From contig NZ_RQUX01000009.1 in the NCBI RefSeq assembly GCF_003992115.1, forward strand, positions 20,406-84,405: a DNA stretch of 64,000 nt, written 5' to 3'. The DNA is from Veillonella ratti (lineage in GTDB: Bacteria > Bacillota > Negativicutes > Veillonellales > Veillonellaceae). Positions 9,023 to 17,355 of the stretch are shown here, piece by piece (positions within the stretch are counted from its first letter, which is position 1; each line of letters begins with the position of its first letter). A program made the translations under genes and the position numbers. Below the pieces are notes generated by a model that worked only from the letters and a program-made list of their open reading frames with translations, was not told the origin of the DNA and did not search any database.

Positions 9023-11205
9023 TAACTCCGTAAGAATAATTTGCCCAGTTCTTCCGGCGTAAATTTTATAATCGTCGGACGACCGTGTGGGCAAACATAC
9101 GGTTTATCCGTATGGAATAATTCCTCAATCAAAACGGACATCTGATAGGTATTCAAGGTATGACCCGCTTTGATGGCACCCCGGCACGATGCATAGGCGA
9201 GCATTTCATGACGAAGCTGCGCTTTTGTGGGCGTCTGATAATCTTTTAACAATGAAAAAACATAACGCAAGATTTCTTCGCCCTTGCTTTCCACCAAATC
9301 GATAGGCAGTCCTTCAATTTTTAACTGGGTAGGTCCGCCTTGCACAACTTGGAAACCTAAGTTAAGAAGGGTGTTATTTTGTTCTTCCGCAATAATTAAC
9401 TCTTCCTCATTGGCTTCAATATATTGTGGAATCAAAAGTTCCTGCATTGGAATAGCTTCAGCGGATTTACAAAGTTGGTCATAACGAATCCGTTCATGCG
9501 CCGCATGTTGGTCAATGATGTACAGATTATCGCCTTTCTTTGCCAAAATATAACAAGCCGCAACCTGACCCAAAGGCAAGAGACCGGTCGTATTGACGTT
9601 GAAACTATTGCCATTTGCTGTACTGCCAAGCGCAGCATCGGTTGCTGAAGCCATGGCTGCTGTACCGGAATCATTGGGACCCGATCCGACTGCGTCATTA
9701 GCAACATAACTGATTGTACCATTAGAACCATAACCGGCGTTTCCCCGTAAGGATGAAGCTAACTGACGGAATTTCTCTTTATCTTCTTCCGTATAGCTTT
9801 TTGGCACAACAGCATCGTTAAAATCGCCCGACTCAATCCAAGAACTTTGTTCATAGGTCGCCCGTGTTGGCGCTTCAAAACCTTCCCGGCGAATTCGATT
9901 CACAAATTCATTTGTTTTTTCACGAGCCTGCTGAGAAACTTCCGCGAACGGATAAGCTGCCGAACCGGTGGAATTAACAATACCTATTTGACCCGTACTA
10001 CTTCGATTGGCTGAGGCATCATTAAAGCCGACCGTATCGAACTCAAGATTGATGGCCGAACCACCGTCGGAAGTGATATCAATGTCATTGATTTTTGCCA
10101 AATCATGATTGGTAAAGGCTTTTTCATAATTAACGGCGGTAGTAATACTGTCATCACCGCCGACAAAACCGCCTAAACCGTCCATGCCGGAATTATCACG
10201 GCCGATTACCTGTTGCATCGGATTTTGCAAAGCTTGCAAAATCGCATGATACACGGCTTTAAATACGGGCTTATCATCTTCGAATTTAACTTCGCTCTTA
10301 CGAGGATGCACATTAATATCAACAGTGCCCGGTGGTACCGTAATCGTTAGCAACACCAAAGGATAGCCGCCCTTTGGCAACAACGCATGATACGCATTGT
10401 CAATGGCTTTCGTAATGGCTTTATCGCCGATAACGCGATTATTAACTACTACAGTCTGCCAAATACGACTGCTTTTTAATAAAGTCGGCTTACTTACTAC
10501 ACCATGAATCGTAATGCCTTCCGACTCATAAGCAATGGGAAAAATATCATCACTAACTTTATAGCCGTATAAAGCGGATACCGTATCCACAAGATTACCA
10601 TTTCCCGGCACGACGATACTCACTGTATCATTATTAATCAATTTGAAGGCCACATGGGGATTGCTGAGGGCTAATTTACCGACAATATCCTGAATCTTAG
10701 CCGCTTCCGTACGCTCCGTTTTTAAAAACTTACGACGCGCCGGTGTGTTGTAAAATAAATCACGCACTTCAATGGTTGTGCCCGGTTGCGCCCCAAAAGG
10801 CAGACAATCAGTAAATTTACCGCCATCAATTAGGATGCGTGTACCCAATTCCTGATCAACTTTACGAGTAGTTAAACTGAAATGTGACACGGAAGCAATA
10901 CTGGCCAAGGCTTCACCACGAAAGCCTAAGGACGCAATATCAAATAAATCATCCACCGAACGAATCTTGCTGGTAGCATGACGTAAAACCGCCAAGCGCG
11001 CATCTTCTTCGGTCATGCCTGAACCGTTATCGGTAACACGCATATACGTCGTCCCGCCATTGGCGATTTCGACTTCAATGGAAGTGGCGCCGGCATCAAG
11101 GGAGTTTTCCAATAACTCTTTAATAACCGAAGCCGGCCTTTCTACTACTTCACCGGCCGCTATTTTATTGATTGTAACTTCATCAAGAACATGAATCAAA
11201 GCCAT
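9022..11205 (-). CDS. mutL: DNA mismatch repair protein MutL (endonuclease type)
   Basis: The protein has 727 residues. The N-terminal GHKL ATPase has ENSLDAG (33-39), DNGSGM and GFRGEAL. A serine/glycine/asparagine-rich linker runs from about residue 350 to 540 and is longer than usual. The C-terminal domain carries the endonuclease motif DQHAAHERIRYD (565-576; the last acidic residue is Asp rather than the usual Glu), the ACR-like SCR around Cys674, and CPHGRP at 705, so it should nick DNA with bound metal. MutL links MutS mismatch recognition to strand removal. Its ATG overlaps the mutS stop (TAATG at 11207-11203) and its own stop overlaps the next ATG, indicating translational coupling on both sides. 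Confidence 0.96.
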   Translation of the reverse strand: MALIHVLDEVTINKIAAGEVVERPASVIKELLENSLDAGATSIEVEIANGGTTYMRVTDNGSGMTEEDARLAVLRHATSKIRSVDDLFDIASLGFRGEALASIASVSHFSLTTRKVDQELGTRILIDGGKFTDCLPFGAQPGTTIEVRDLFYNTPARRKFLKTERTEAAKIQDIVGKLALSNPHVAFKLINNDTVSIVVPGNGNLVDTVSALYGYKVSDDIFPIAYESEGITIHGVVSKPTLLKSSRIWQTVVVNNRVIGDKAITKAIDNAYHALLPKGGYPLVLLTITVPPGTVDINVHPRKSEVKFEDDKPVFKAVYHAILQALQNPMQQVIGRDNSGMDGLGGFVGGDDSITTAVNYEKAFTNHDLAKINDIDITSDGGSAINLEFDTVGFNDASANRSSTGQIGIVNSTGSAAYPFAEVSQQAREKTNEFVNRIRREGFEAPTRATYEQSSWIESGDFNDAVVPKSYTEEDKEKFRQLASSLRGNAGYGSNGTISYVANDAVGSGPNDSGTAAMASATDAALGSTANGNSFNVNTTGLLPLGQVAACYILAKKGDNLYIIDQHAAHERIRYDQLCKSAEAIPMQELLIPQYIEANEEELIIAEEQNNTLLNLGFQVVQGGPTQLKIEGLPIDLVESKGEEILRYVFSLLKDYQTPTKAQLRHEMLAYASCRGAIKAGHTLNTYQMSVLIEELFHTDKPYVCPHGRPTIIKFTPEELGKLFLRS

Positions 11206-13937
11206 TAACGGCCACCTCCCTTACGGGCCTCTTCCTGTAATTTATAGAGTACGTTAAGTGCTTCAATCGGGGTCAAACTCATTACGTCGACTGCCAATAA
11301 ATCATCCAACACGGACGTAGTGAATAAATTGGCATTAGTAGGCATGGCAAAGGTTGTATCATTAGCTCCATTGCCCTTACCATTTTCATTGTCGGAATTA
11401 TGGCCAGCGGCATTAACCAAGGCTCCCGTACCGTTTAACGGCATAGCTTCTTGAGAACCACCGGAAGTACTCATGCGAGCTTCCCGCACAGCTCCTCTGT
11501 TACCACGTGATGTGGCGGCTTCTTCAACGGCCGAGCCTTCTAAAGCAGCTAATATAACTTCTGCTCGTTTTAATACGGAATTTGGCAAACCTGCCAATTT
11601 GGCAACATGAATACCGTAGCTGCGGTCCGCCCCGCCCCGTACAATACGACGGAGGAATACAACATCTTTCCCCTTTTCTTTAACGGCTACCGTATAATTT
11701 TTAAGCTTTTCATACTGTTCTTCCAAGCAAATAAGCTCGTGATAATGGGTAGCAAACAAGGTTTTGCCATGAATGTGTTTACAAATATATTCCACTACAG
11801 CCTGGGCAATACTAAGTCCGTCAAAAGTACTTGTACCACGACCAATTTCGTCGAGAATAAGCAAACTATTTGCCGTCGCATTATTCAAAATGTAAGCTAC
11901 TTCTTTCATTTCCACCATGAATGTACTTTGACCGGTGGAAATATCATCGCTCGCACCGACACGGGTAAAAATACGATCAACCGGAGAAATAACGGCTTCA
12001 CGAGCCGGAATAAAAGATCCGATTTGGGCCATAATCATAAGGACCGCAACTTGACGCATATACGTTGATTTACCGGCCATATTTGGCCCTGTAATGAGCA
12101 AGAATTCTTCACCGCTATGGTTCAAAGTAACATCATTCGGTACAAAGACTTCCCGTTTCAAATATTTTTCAATAACCGGATGACGACCGTCACGAATTGT
12201 GATTTGGCCGTTCATGGTCATAGTCGGGCAAATGTAATTTTCTTCGTAAGCCACTTGAGCCAAGCCCGATAAAACATCAAGATTAGCTAAAGCCCTCGCC
12301 GTTGCCTGAATCGGTTTTACCGCTTCTTTAACGGCTTCACGAAGTTCTTGATATAGTTTTTGCTCTAAGGAAATAATCTTGTCCTTAGCGCTTAATATAT
12401 TAACTTCAAACTCTTTAAGTTCCGGTGTGATATAGCGTTCCGCATTAGCTAATGTTTGTTTACGAATAAAATAATCCGGTACATCAGCTGCATTAGCATG
12501 AGATACTTCAAAATAATAGCCAAACACTTTATTGTAACCGGTTTTTAGACGGATACCGGTTTTGGAACGGGCTTCTTCTTCCAAGCGATGCAGCCATTCC
12601 TGACTATTTGTCGCCATAGAGCGAAGATCATCCAATTCCTGATTAAAACCATCGCGAATAACGCGACCGTCTTTTAAAGTAAGGGCCGGTTGCTCGGCAA
12701 TAGCACGATTTAATAAGTCATACACATCGGCATGGCAGTCAATCTGACTCACCACTTCTTGCAGTAAAGTGCTTTCAAAAGCACCGGCAATATGTACTAA
12801 GTCAGGCAAAATACGGAGTGATTCACGAAGTGATGTGAAATCACGGGGTGATACGGAGCCGGTCTCTACACGGGCCAAAATACGTTCAAAGTCAAAAATT
12901 AGTTTTAACAATTCCCGTAAGCGGCCCTGTTCCGTAGGTTTAGCAATCAATTCCGTAATGGCACGCTGACGTCGTTCGATATGATGAATATCCATGAGCG
13001 GACTTTCCACCCATTGTTTCAAAAGACGCGCGCCCATCGGCGTCAAGGTTTTATCCAATACCTGTAAGAGAGTACCCTTAACACCGCCATCACGAAGATT
13101 ATGGGTTACTTCCAAATGACGAAGGCTCGATGTATCAAGCACCATACGATCGCCGATATGGAGCGGATGGATATAGTTGATATGAGAAATGTCAGTTTTA
13201 ATTACGGTGGAAAGATAGGTCAATAAATAGCCCAAACCCTCCAATACATCTTCTTCCAATAAACCGGCATCGGCAAAGTGAATCATGCCCTGCTCGCGCA
13301 CATCAGCTACCGGTAAGTTCGGCATAAACGGCGATAAGGCTACATTGTCTAATTGAACGTCGATAAAATCCTGTAATTCTTTACCCAAAGGCAGGCTACC
13401 GACGGTAACGATTTCCGAAGGACGATACATGGACAAAGCATCCTGAATGGCGCTTTGACGCTGACCATGACTGATTCTATCCCATATCACTTCACCGGTG
13501 GAAACATCGCAAAAAATCTGAATTAACGCCTCATCGGTGCGATAGAAGAGCGCCAGGAAGTTGTTTTCACGCGCTTCCGTACCGTTTTCCGTAAGTACCG
13601 TGCCCGGCGTAATTACACGAATTACATCGCGTTTAACGATGCCCTTCGCTTCTTTGGGGTCTTCCACCTGCTCGCAAATCGCTACCTTATAGCCTTTTTT
13701 TATTAATTTTTCAATATAGCTTTCCGCTGCATGATACGGCACGCCACACATGGGCGCTTTCTCCGCTTCGCCGGAGTTGCGTCCGGTAAGGGTAATGTTG
13801 AGTTCTCGCGAGGCTGTTAGAGCATCGTCATAAAAGAGCTCATAAAAGTCACCGAGACGGAAAAACAGCAACTCTTCTTTGTATTTATCTTTTATGGAAA
13901 AATACTGATCCATCATGGGCGTTTGTTTTTTGCTCAT
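11205..13937 (-). CDS. mutS: DNA mismatch repair protein MutS
   Basis: The protein has 910 residues. The mismatch-wedging motif is FYE at residues 31-33 (FRLGDFYELF). The ATPase domain has the Walker A GPNMAGKST, the Walker B LLILDEIGRGTS and the signature STFMVEM. The C-terminal tail holds an unusual low-complexity insert of about 65 residues rich in Gly, Asn, Ala and Ser between the ATPase and the final helix (SLTPIEALNVLYKLQEEA, the MutS dimer/tetramer region). MutS binds mispairs and recruits MutL. The ATG at 13937 follows GGAGG with a 5-base gap; 16 extra upstream codons are not conserved. The gene overlaps mutL by one base. Confidence 0.97.
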   Translation of the reverse strand: MSKKQTPMMDQYFSIKDKYKEELLFFRLGDFYELFYDDALTASRELNITLTGRNSGEAEKAPMCGVPYHAAESYIEKLIKKGYKVAICEQVEDPKEAKGIVKRDVIRVITPGTVLTENGTEARENNFLALFYRTDEALIQIFCDVSTGEVIWDRISHGQRQSAIQDALSMYRPSEIVTVGSLPLGKELQDFIDVQLDNVALSPFMPNLPVADVREQGMIHFADAGLLEEDVLEGLGYLLTYLSTVIKTDISHINYIHPLHIGDRMVLDTSSLRHLEVTHNLRDGGVKGTLLQVLDKTLTPMGARLLKQWVESPLMDIHHIERRQRAITELIAKPTEQGRLRELLKLIFDFERILARVETGSVSPRDFTSLRESLRILPDLVHIAGAFESTLLQEVVSQIDCHADVYDLLNRAIAEQPALTLKDGRVIRDGFNQELDDLRSMATNSQEWLHRLEEEARSKTGIRLKTGYNKVFGYYFEVSHANAADVPDYFIRKQTLANAERYITPELKEFEVNILSAKDKIISLEQKLYQELREAVKEAVKPIQATARALANLDVLSGLAQVAYEENYICPTMTMNGQITIRDGRHPVIEKYLKREVFVPNDVTLNHSGEEFLLITGPNMAGKSTYMRQVAVLMIMAQIGSFIPAREAVISPVDRIFTRVGASDDISTGQSTFMVEMKEVAYILNNATANSLLILDEIGRGTSTFDGLSIAQAVVEYICKHIHGKTLFATHYHELICLEEQYEKLKNYTVAVKEKGKDVVFLRRIVRGGADRSYGIHVAKLAGLPNSVLKRAEVILAALEGSAVEEAATSRGNRGAVREARMSTSGGSQEAMPLNGTGALVNAAGHNSDNENGKGNGANDTTFAMPTNANLFTTSVLDDLLAVDVMSLTPIEALNVLYKLQEEARKGGGR

Positions 13938-13978
13938 AGACGCCTCCACTTTTTTAAAAACACTGTATAGTAACTTAT

Positions 13979-14025
13979 TAATCAAACCCTAAAACTTCAT
14001 AAAATAAGCTGTTAAGGTTTGATTA
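13979..14025 (-). repeat. Small inverted repeat between miaB and mutS
   Basis: TAATCAAACC at 13979-13988 is the exact complement of GGTTTGATTA at 14016-14025. A 27-base middle part separates the arms, and no T run follows. It sits between the miaB stop (14051) and mutS start and may be a weak terminator or a leader hairpin. Confidence 0.4.
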
Positions 14026-14050
14026 AATGATAAATCTGTTAGAAATTAAA

Positions 14051-15361
14051 TTATACGATAGTGCCGTATAAAATCCAAGTTTGCGCACGGTCAACACGAG
14101 CATTTACAGTTTGGCCAATCTCTAAGGATTCATCCTTAGGGAATAAAATCATCTTGTTACCGGACGTACGACCGAACCAAACGTCCTCATCGTTACGGCT
14201 TGGGCCTTCCACGATAATTTCATAGGTCTTGCCTTCCATTTCCTTATTAAGTTCCAAGGAAATTTCATTTTGCACGTCCATCAAAGCTTGTAAACGTACG
14301 CGTTTTACTTCTTCCGGTACTTGGTCTTCCATGGTAGCTGCCGGCGTGCCGGAACGTTTGGAGAAGATAAATGTATAGGCCATGTCATAGCGAATATCTT
14401 TTAATAATTGCAAAGTTGCCTGGAAATCTTCTTCCGTTTCACCCGGGAACCCAACAATTAAGTCCGTTGTCAAAGTAAGTCCGTCGATTTTTTCACGACA
14501 ATAGTCAATTAATTCTTTATAATGTTCAACCGTATAACGGCGATTCATCTTCTGTAAAATGCGATTGGAGCCGGATTGAATCGGCAAATGAAGCTGCGTA
14601 ACTACGTTCGAGGAACGACCGAGAGCATCAATCATTTCTTTATTCATATCCTGCGGATGACTCGTCATGTACCGAATGCGTTCAATTCCCGGAATTCCGT
14701 CAAGGGCATCAATTAAGTCGCCAAAATGCGTCCCATCTTTGAAGTCTAAGCCGTAAGAGTTAACGTTTTGCCCAAGCAAGGTAATTTCCTTATGACCGCT
14801 GGCACCGAGTTTTTTAACATCTTCCACAATCGCTGCGATAGGACGACTGATTTCGCGGCCGCGTACATGAGGTACGATGCAATAGGTACAGAACTTGTTA
14901 CAACCGTTCATGATTGGCACCCAAGCGGAGAATGTCCCCATTGGTTTGGCTTCCAATTCATGAAGCACGGAATTATCCATTTCAATATTAATCTGATGTT
15001 TATGCGTGCGTTGTACTTCTTCAACCATTTCATTGATATGACGCAAGTTATGAGTCCCCAATACGATATCGATATGAGGTGCTCGTTTAAACATATCCGC
15101 CTGGTTTTTCTGAGCCATACAACCGGTAATAGCGATGATTAAATTTTTATTCTTCTCTTTTAAATGCTTGAGTTCACCGATACGACCATAAATCTTATGT
15201 TCTGCAGTTTCACGTACACAACAAGTATTTAAAATAATCAAATCCGCTTCTTCAAAGTTTTCTGTATTGGTATAACCGGCTGTTTCTAACTGATGGGCCA
15301 AACGTTCCGAATCACTTTCGTTCATTTGGCAACCATAGGTAAATATATAATACTGCTTCAT
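14051..15361 (-). CDS. miaB: tRNA-2-methylthio-N6-dimethylallyladenosine synthase MiaB
   Basis: The protein has 436 residues. The N-terminal UPF0004 domain has the auxiliary-cluster cysteines Cys11 (YGCQMN), Cys47 (NTCCVRE) and Cys81 (TGCMAQ). The radical SAM cluster is NGCNKFCTYC with Cys154, Cys158 and Cys161. A C-terminal TRAM RNA-binding domain starts near residue 370. The protein adds the methylthio group to i6A37, the product of MiaA, whose gene is 6 kb away in the same direction. Length and spacing match MiaB rather than MtaB or RimO. The ATG at 15361 begins the conserved sequence. Confidence 0.96.
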   Translation of the reverse strand: MKQYYIFTYGCQMNESDSERLAHQLETAGYTNTENFEEADLIILNTCCVRETAEHKIYGRIGELKHLKEKNKNLIIAITGCMAQKNQADMFKRAPHIDIVLGTHNLRHINEMVEEVQRTHKHQINIEMDNSVLHELEAKPMGTFSAWVPIMNGCNKFCTYCIVPHVRGREISRPIAAIVEDVKKLGASGHKEITLLGQNVNSYGLDFKDGTHFGDLIDALDGIPGIERIRYMTSHPQDMNKEMIDALGRSSNVVTQLHLPIQSGSNRILQKMNRRYTVEHYKELIDYCREKIDGLTLTTDLIVGFPGETEEDFQATLQLLKDIRYDMAYTFIFSKRSGTPAATMEDQVPEEVKRVRLQALMDVQNEISLELNKEMEGKTYEIIVEGPSRNDEDVWFGRTSGNKMILFPKDESLEIGQTVNARVDRAQTWILYGTIV

Positions 15362-15492
15362 ATCGTCTCCTTAGATGTCTTTCCTGTATTTCTTTACTTC
15401 TTACTTCTTCTGCTGCTTTACAGCTTATACTGCTTAATTTATCTTACTACGCTTATACTTTTAGTAAAATTATTTCAAACCTTTTATACGTA

Positions 15493-16341
15493 TTAGGCTC
15501 GTTTAGGATCTACCATATTATCCACTACAATGGCCAGTCGCTCCACCGACATGCCTGTAATATATTCGATTTCATTGCTGATAGCTTTGTGCATTTCACT
15601 CATTATTTTTTTCACCGGACGACCGCGATAAATAGACACGCCCATTTCAAGTTTCAAAGCATTAGTCCCCTTCGTCGTCTTTTTGATTTTAATATCTTCG
15701 CACCCCGCAATGCCCGGCACTTTAATGAGACTGTTTTTAATCAATGATTCAATGACTTGGTCTGAAAAAGTTAAGCGACCATAATAACTGAATACCGGAC
15801 GAATGACTGATTTTTCAAAATCTTCGGCACCGGTGCCATTCGGTTTATTCGTACGGGTGCGGCGCAGGATAGATTTAATCGGATCAATCAAATAGCCTTT
15901 AAAATGAGGTTTCAGTTCCATCGTCGGTACCGGAATGATATGCTTACCTTCTTTCAGACGTGCATTTTGCGCTTTTTCAATCTCGCGGGTAGATGCCACG
16001 TCTTCAATATGAATATAACGGGATGGCTTGCCGATACCTAAGGCGGTAGAAATTTTGCTAACCATATTTTCGGACGTACCCAAAATAAGAATACGAGCCG
16101 GTTTTATTATATCCAATTGTTCTTTAACCGAACGAATTTGTTCCGGATCCTGAAAAATAGCGCGACGCACCGCTTTTAGACGACTGGCTTCTTTTTTGGC
16201 GGAAAAGCCGGCTACAATTTTATTATTATGTATCAAAATACCATCATCAATGATGCATTCTGCATTATTTTCATGAGCAACCACAAGGGCACGATGACTT
16301 TTTCCTGTACCGCTCGGGCCTACAAAAGCAATAACTTCCAT
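15493..16341 (-). CDS. P-loop protein with a C-terminal Asp23/Gls24-like domain
   Basis: The protein has 282 residues. The N-terminal part opens with a Walker A motif, GPSGTGKS (8-15), followed by a kinase- or ATPase-like alpha/beta region up to about residue 130. The last 110 residues (from VIRPVFSYYGRLTFSDQVI to the end) have the pattern of the Asp23/Gls24 alkaline-shock family: a helix, a conserved IKVPGIAGCEDIKI segment, two strands, and a long helix before MSVERLAIVVDNMV. I know no assigned function; Asp23 proteins are membrane-associated stress proteins in Gram-positives. The ATG at 16341 has GGAG six bases upstream; the upstream ATG at 16371 has no ribosome binding site. It follows the PHP gene, from which it is separated by a leftover PHP C-terminus. 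Confidence 0.6.
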   Translation of the reverse strand: MEVIAFVGPSGTGKSHRALVVAHENNAECIIDDGILIHNNKIVAGFSAKKEASRLKAVRRAIFQDPEQIRSVKEQLDIIKPARILILGTSENMVSKISTALGIGKPSRYIHIEDVASTREIEKAQNARLKEGKHIIPVPTMELKPHFKGYLIDPIKSILRRTRTNKPNGTGAEDFEKSVIRPVFSYYGRLTFSDQVIESLIKNSLIKVPGIAGCEDIKIKKTTKGTNALKLEMGVSIYRGRPVKKIMSEMHKAISNEIEYITGMSVERLAIVVDNMVDPKRA

Positions 16342-16364
16342 AGCTGTCTCCGATTTCTCAATAC

Positions 16365-16442
16365 TTAACATGATTCTAAAATTTTTAAAAAATCAGCCAT
16401 ATTTTCGCCTTGAATTTTAAATTCACCAACGGTCAATGGCGG
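16365..16442 (-). pseudogene. Leftover C-terminus of a duplicated PHP gene
   Basis: In the spacer after the intact PHP gene, one frame reads 25 codons to TAA (…TVGEFKIQGENMADFLKIL…). Aligned without gaps to the last 25 residues of the intact PHP protein (AIGDYLIQSESVADFLHVL), 10 residues are identical and most others are conservative. The open frame begins right after an in-frame TAA, has no start codon of its own, and ends inside the spacer. It looks like the tail of a former tandem copy. Confidence 0.6.
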
Positions 16443-16452
16443 TTAACTTAGC

Positions 16453-17274
16453 TTAGTGTGCTTGCAGCACATGTAAAAAATCAGCTACGCTTTCGCTCTG
16501 GATCAAATAATCACCGATAGCTTTAGGTAATTTTGTTTCAATGCCGTGGAAATCGGAGCCGCCCGTAATTAACAATTTACGCTGAATGGCCATTTTACGA
16601 TAACGAGCTTCATCTTCTTTTTTATGAATAATATGATACACTTCGATACCGTCAAATGGTAATTGCAGCAGTTCTTGAACATAGTCATCGTTTTTAATTA
16701 ATTTCGGATGGGCCATAACTGCTAAACCATTGGCATCGTGAATCAGATTAATTACATCTAACGGATCGGCTTTAAATTTCGGAACATAATAAGGGCTACC
16801 TCTTCTTAGCAAGGTTTCAAACCCTTCATCAACAGTTTTTAAATAGCCTTTTTTAATCAAAAGCTGTGCCAACAGCGGACGGCCCAAGGAGCTGGCATTT
16901 GGAAAGGTTTCTTTAAATTCTTCTACCGATACATCGTAACCGTCTTTAGCCAATAAATCAATCATTTTAAAAATACGATTTTCCCGGGATTCTTTGAAAA
17001 ATGTTAAATAATCATTCAATTCTTTATTCGTATAGTCAAATGCATAACCGAGGATATGAACGTCTTTGTCTTTGTAAGTAGAGCTGAACTCACAGCCCGG
17101 AATAACGGCAATATCTAAATCAGGCTCTTTCAACATAGTCATAAAACCATCAATCGTATCATGGTCGGTAAGTGACATCATTTTAATACCCGCCGCCTTG
17201 TTAGCCGCCCGTAAATCCAAAGGACGCATTACACCGTCAGACGCCGTACTATGCATATGAAAATCTACTAACAT
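16453..17274 (-). CDS. PHP-domain phosphoesterase (RNase AM/TrpH-like)
   Basis: The protein has 273 residues. It has the PHP metal-binding motifs: DFHMHSTASDG (His6, His8, Asp13), LTDHDTIDG (His38, Asp39), a cysteine- and acid-containing segment IPGCEFSS, AHPKLI, and GGSDFHG near residue 240. The size and motif order match the TrpH/YciV family, whose best-known members are 5'-3' exonucleases or 3',5'-nucleotide phosphatases (RNase AM). The ATG at 17274 follows AAGGAGGT. It lies 82 bases downstream of proS on the same strand. A degraded repeat of its own C-terminus lies just beyond the stop. Confidence 0.85.
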   Translation of the reverse strand: MLVDFHMHSTASDGVMRPLDLRAANKAAGIKMMSLTDHDTIDGFMTMLKEPDLDIAVIPGCEFSSTYKDKDVHILGYAFDYTNKELNDYLTFFKESRENRIFKMIDLLAKDGYDVSVEEFKETFPNASSLGRPLLAQLLIKKGYLKTVDEGFETLLRRGSPYYVPKFKADPLDVINLIHDANGLAVMAHPKLIKNDDYVQELLQLPFDGIEVYHIIHKKEDEARYRKMAIQRKLLITGGSDFHGIETKLPKAIGDYLIQSESVADFLHVLQAH

Positions 17275-17355
17275 GATAATTACCTCCTTAATTGACACCG
17301 AATCAGAATTAATGACAGCAAAGGCAGTCGATAGAATCCCATCGACTGCCATAGA

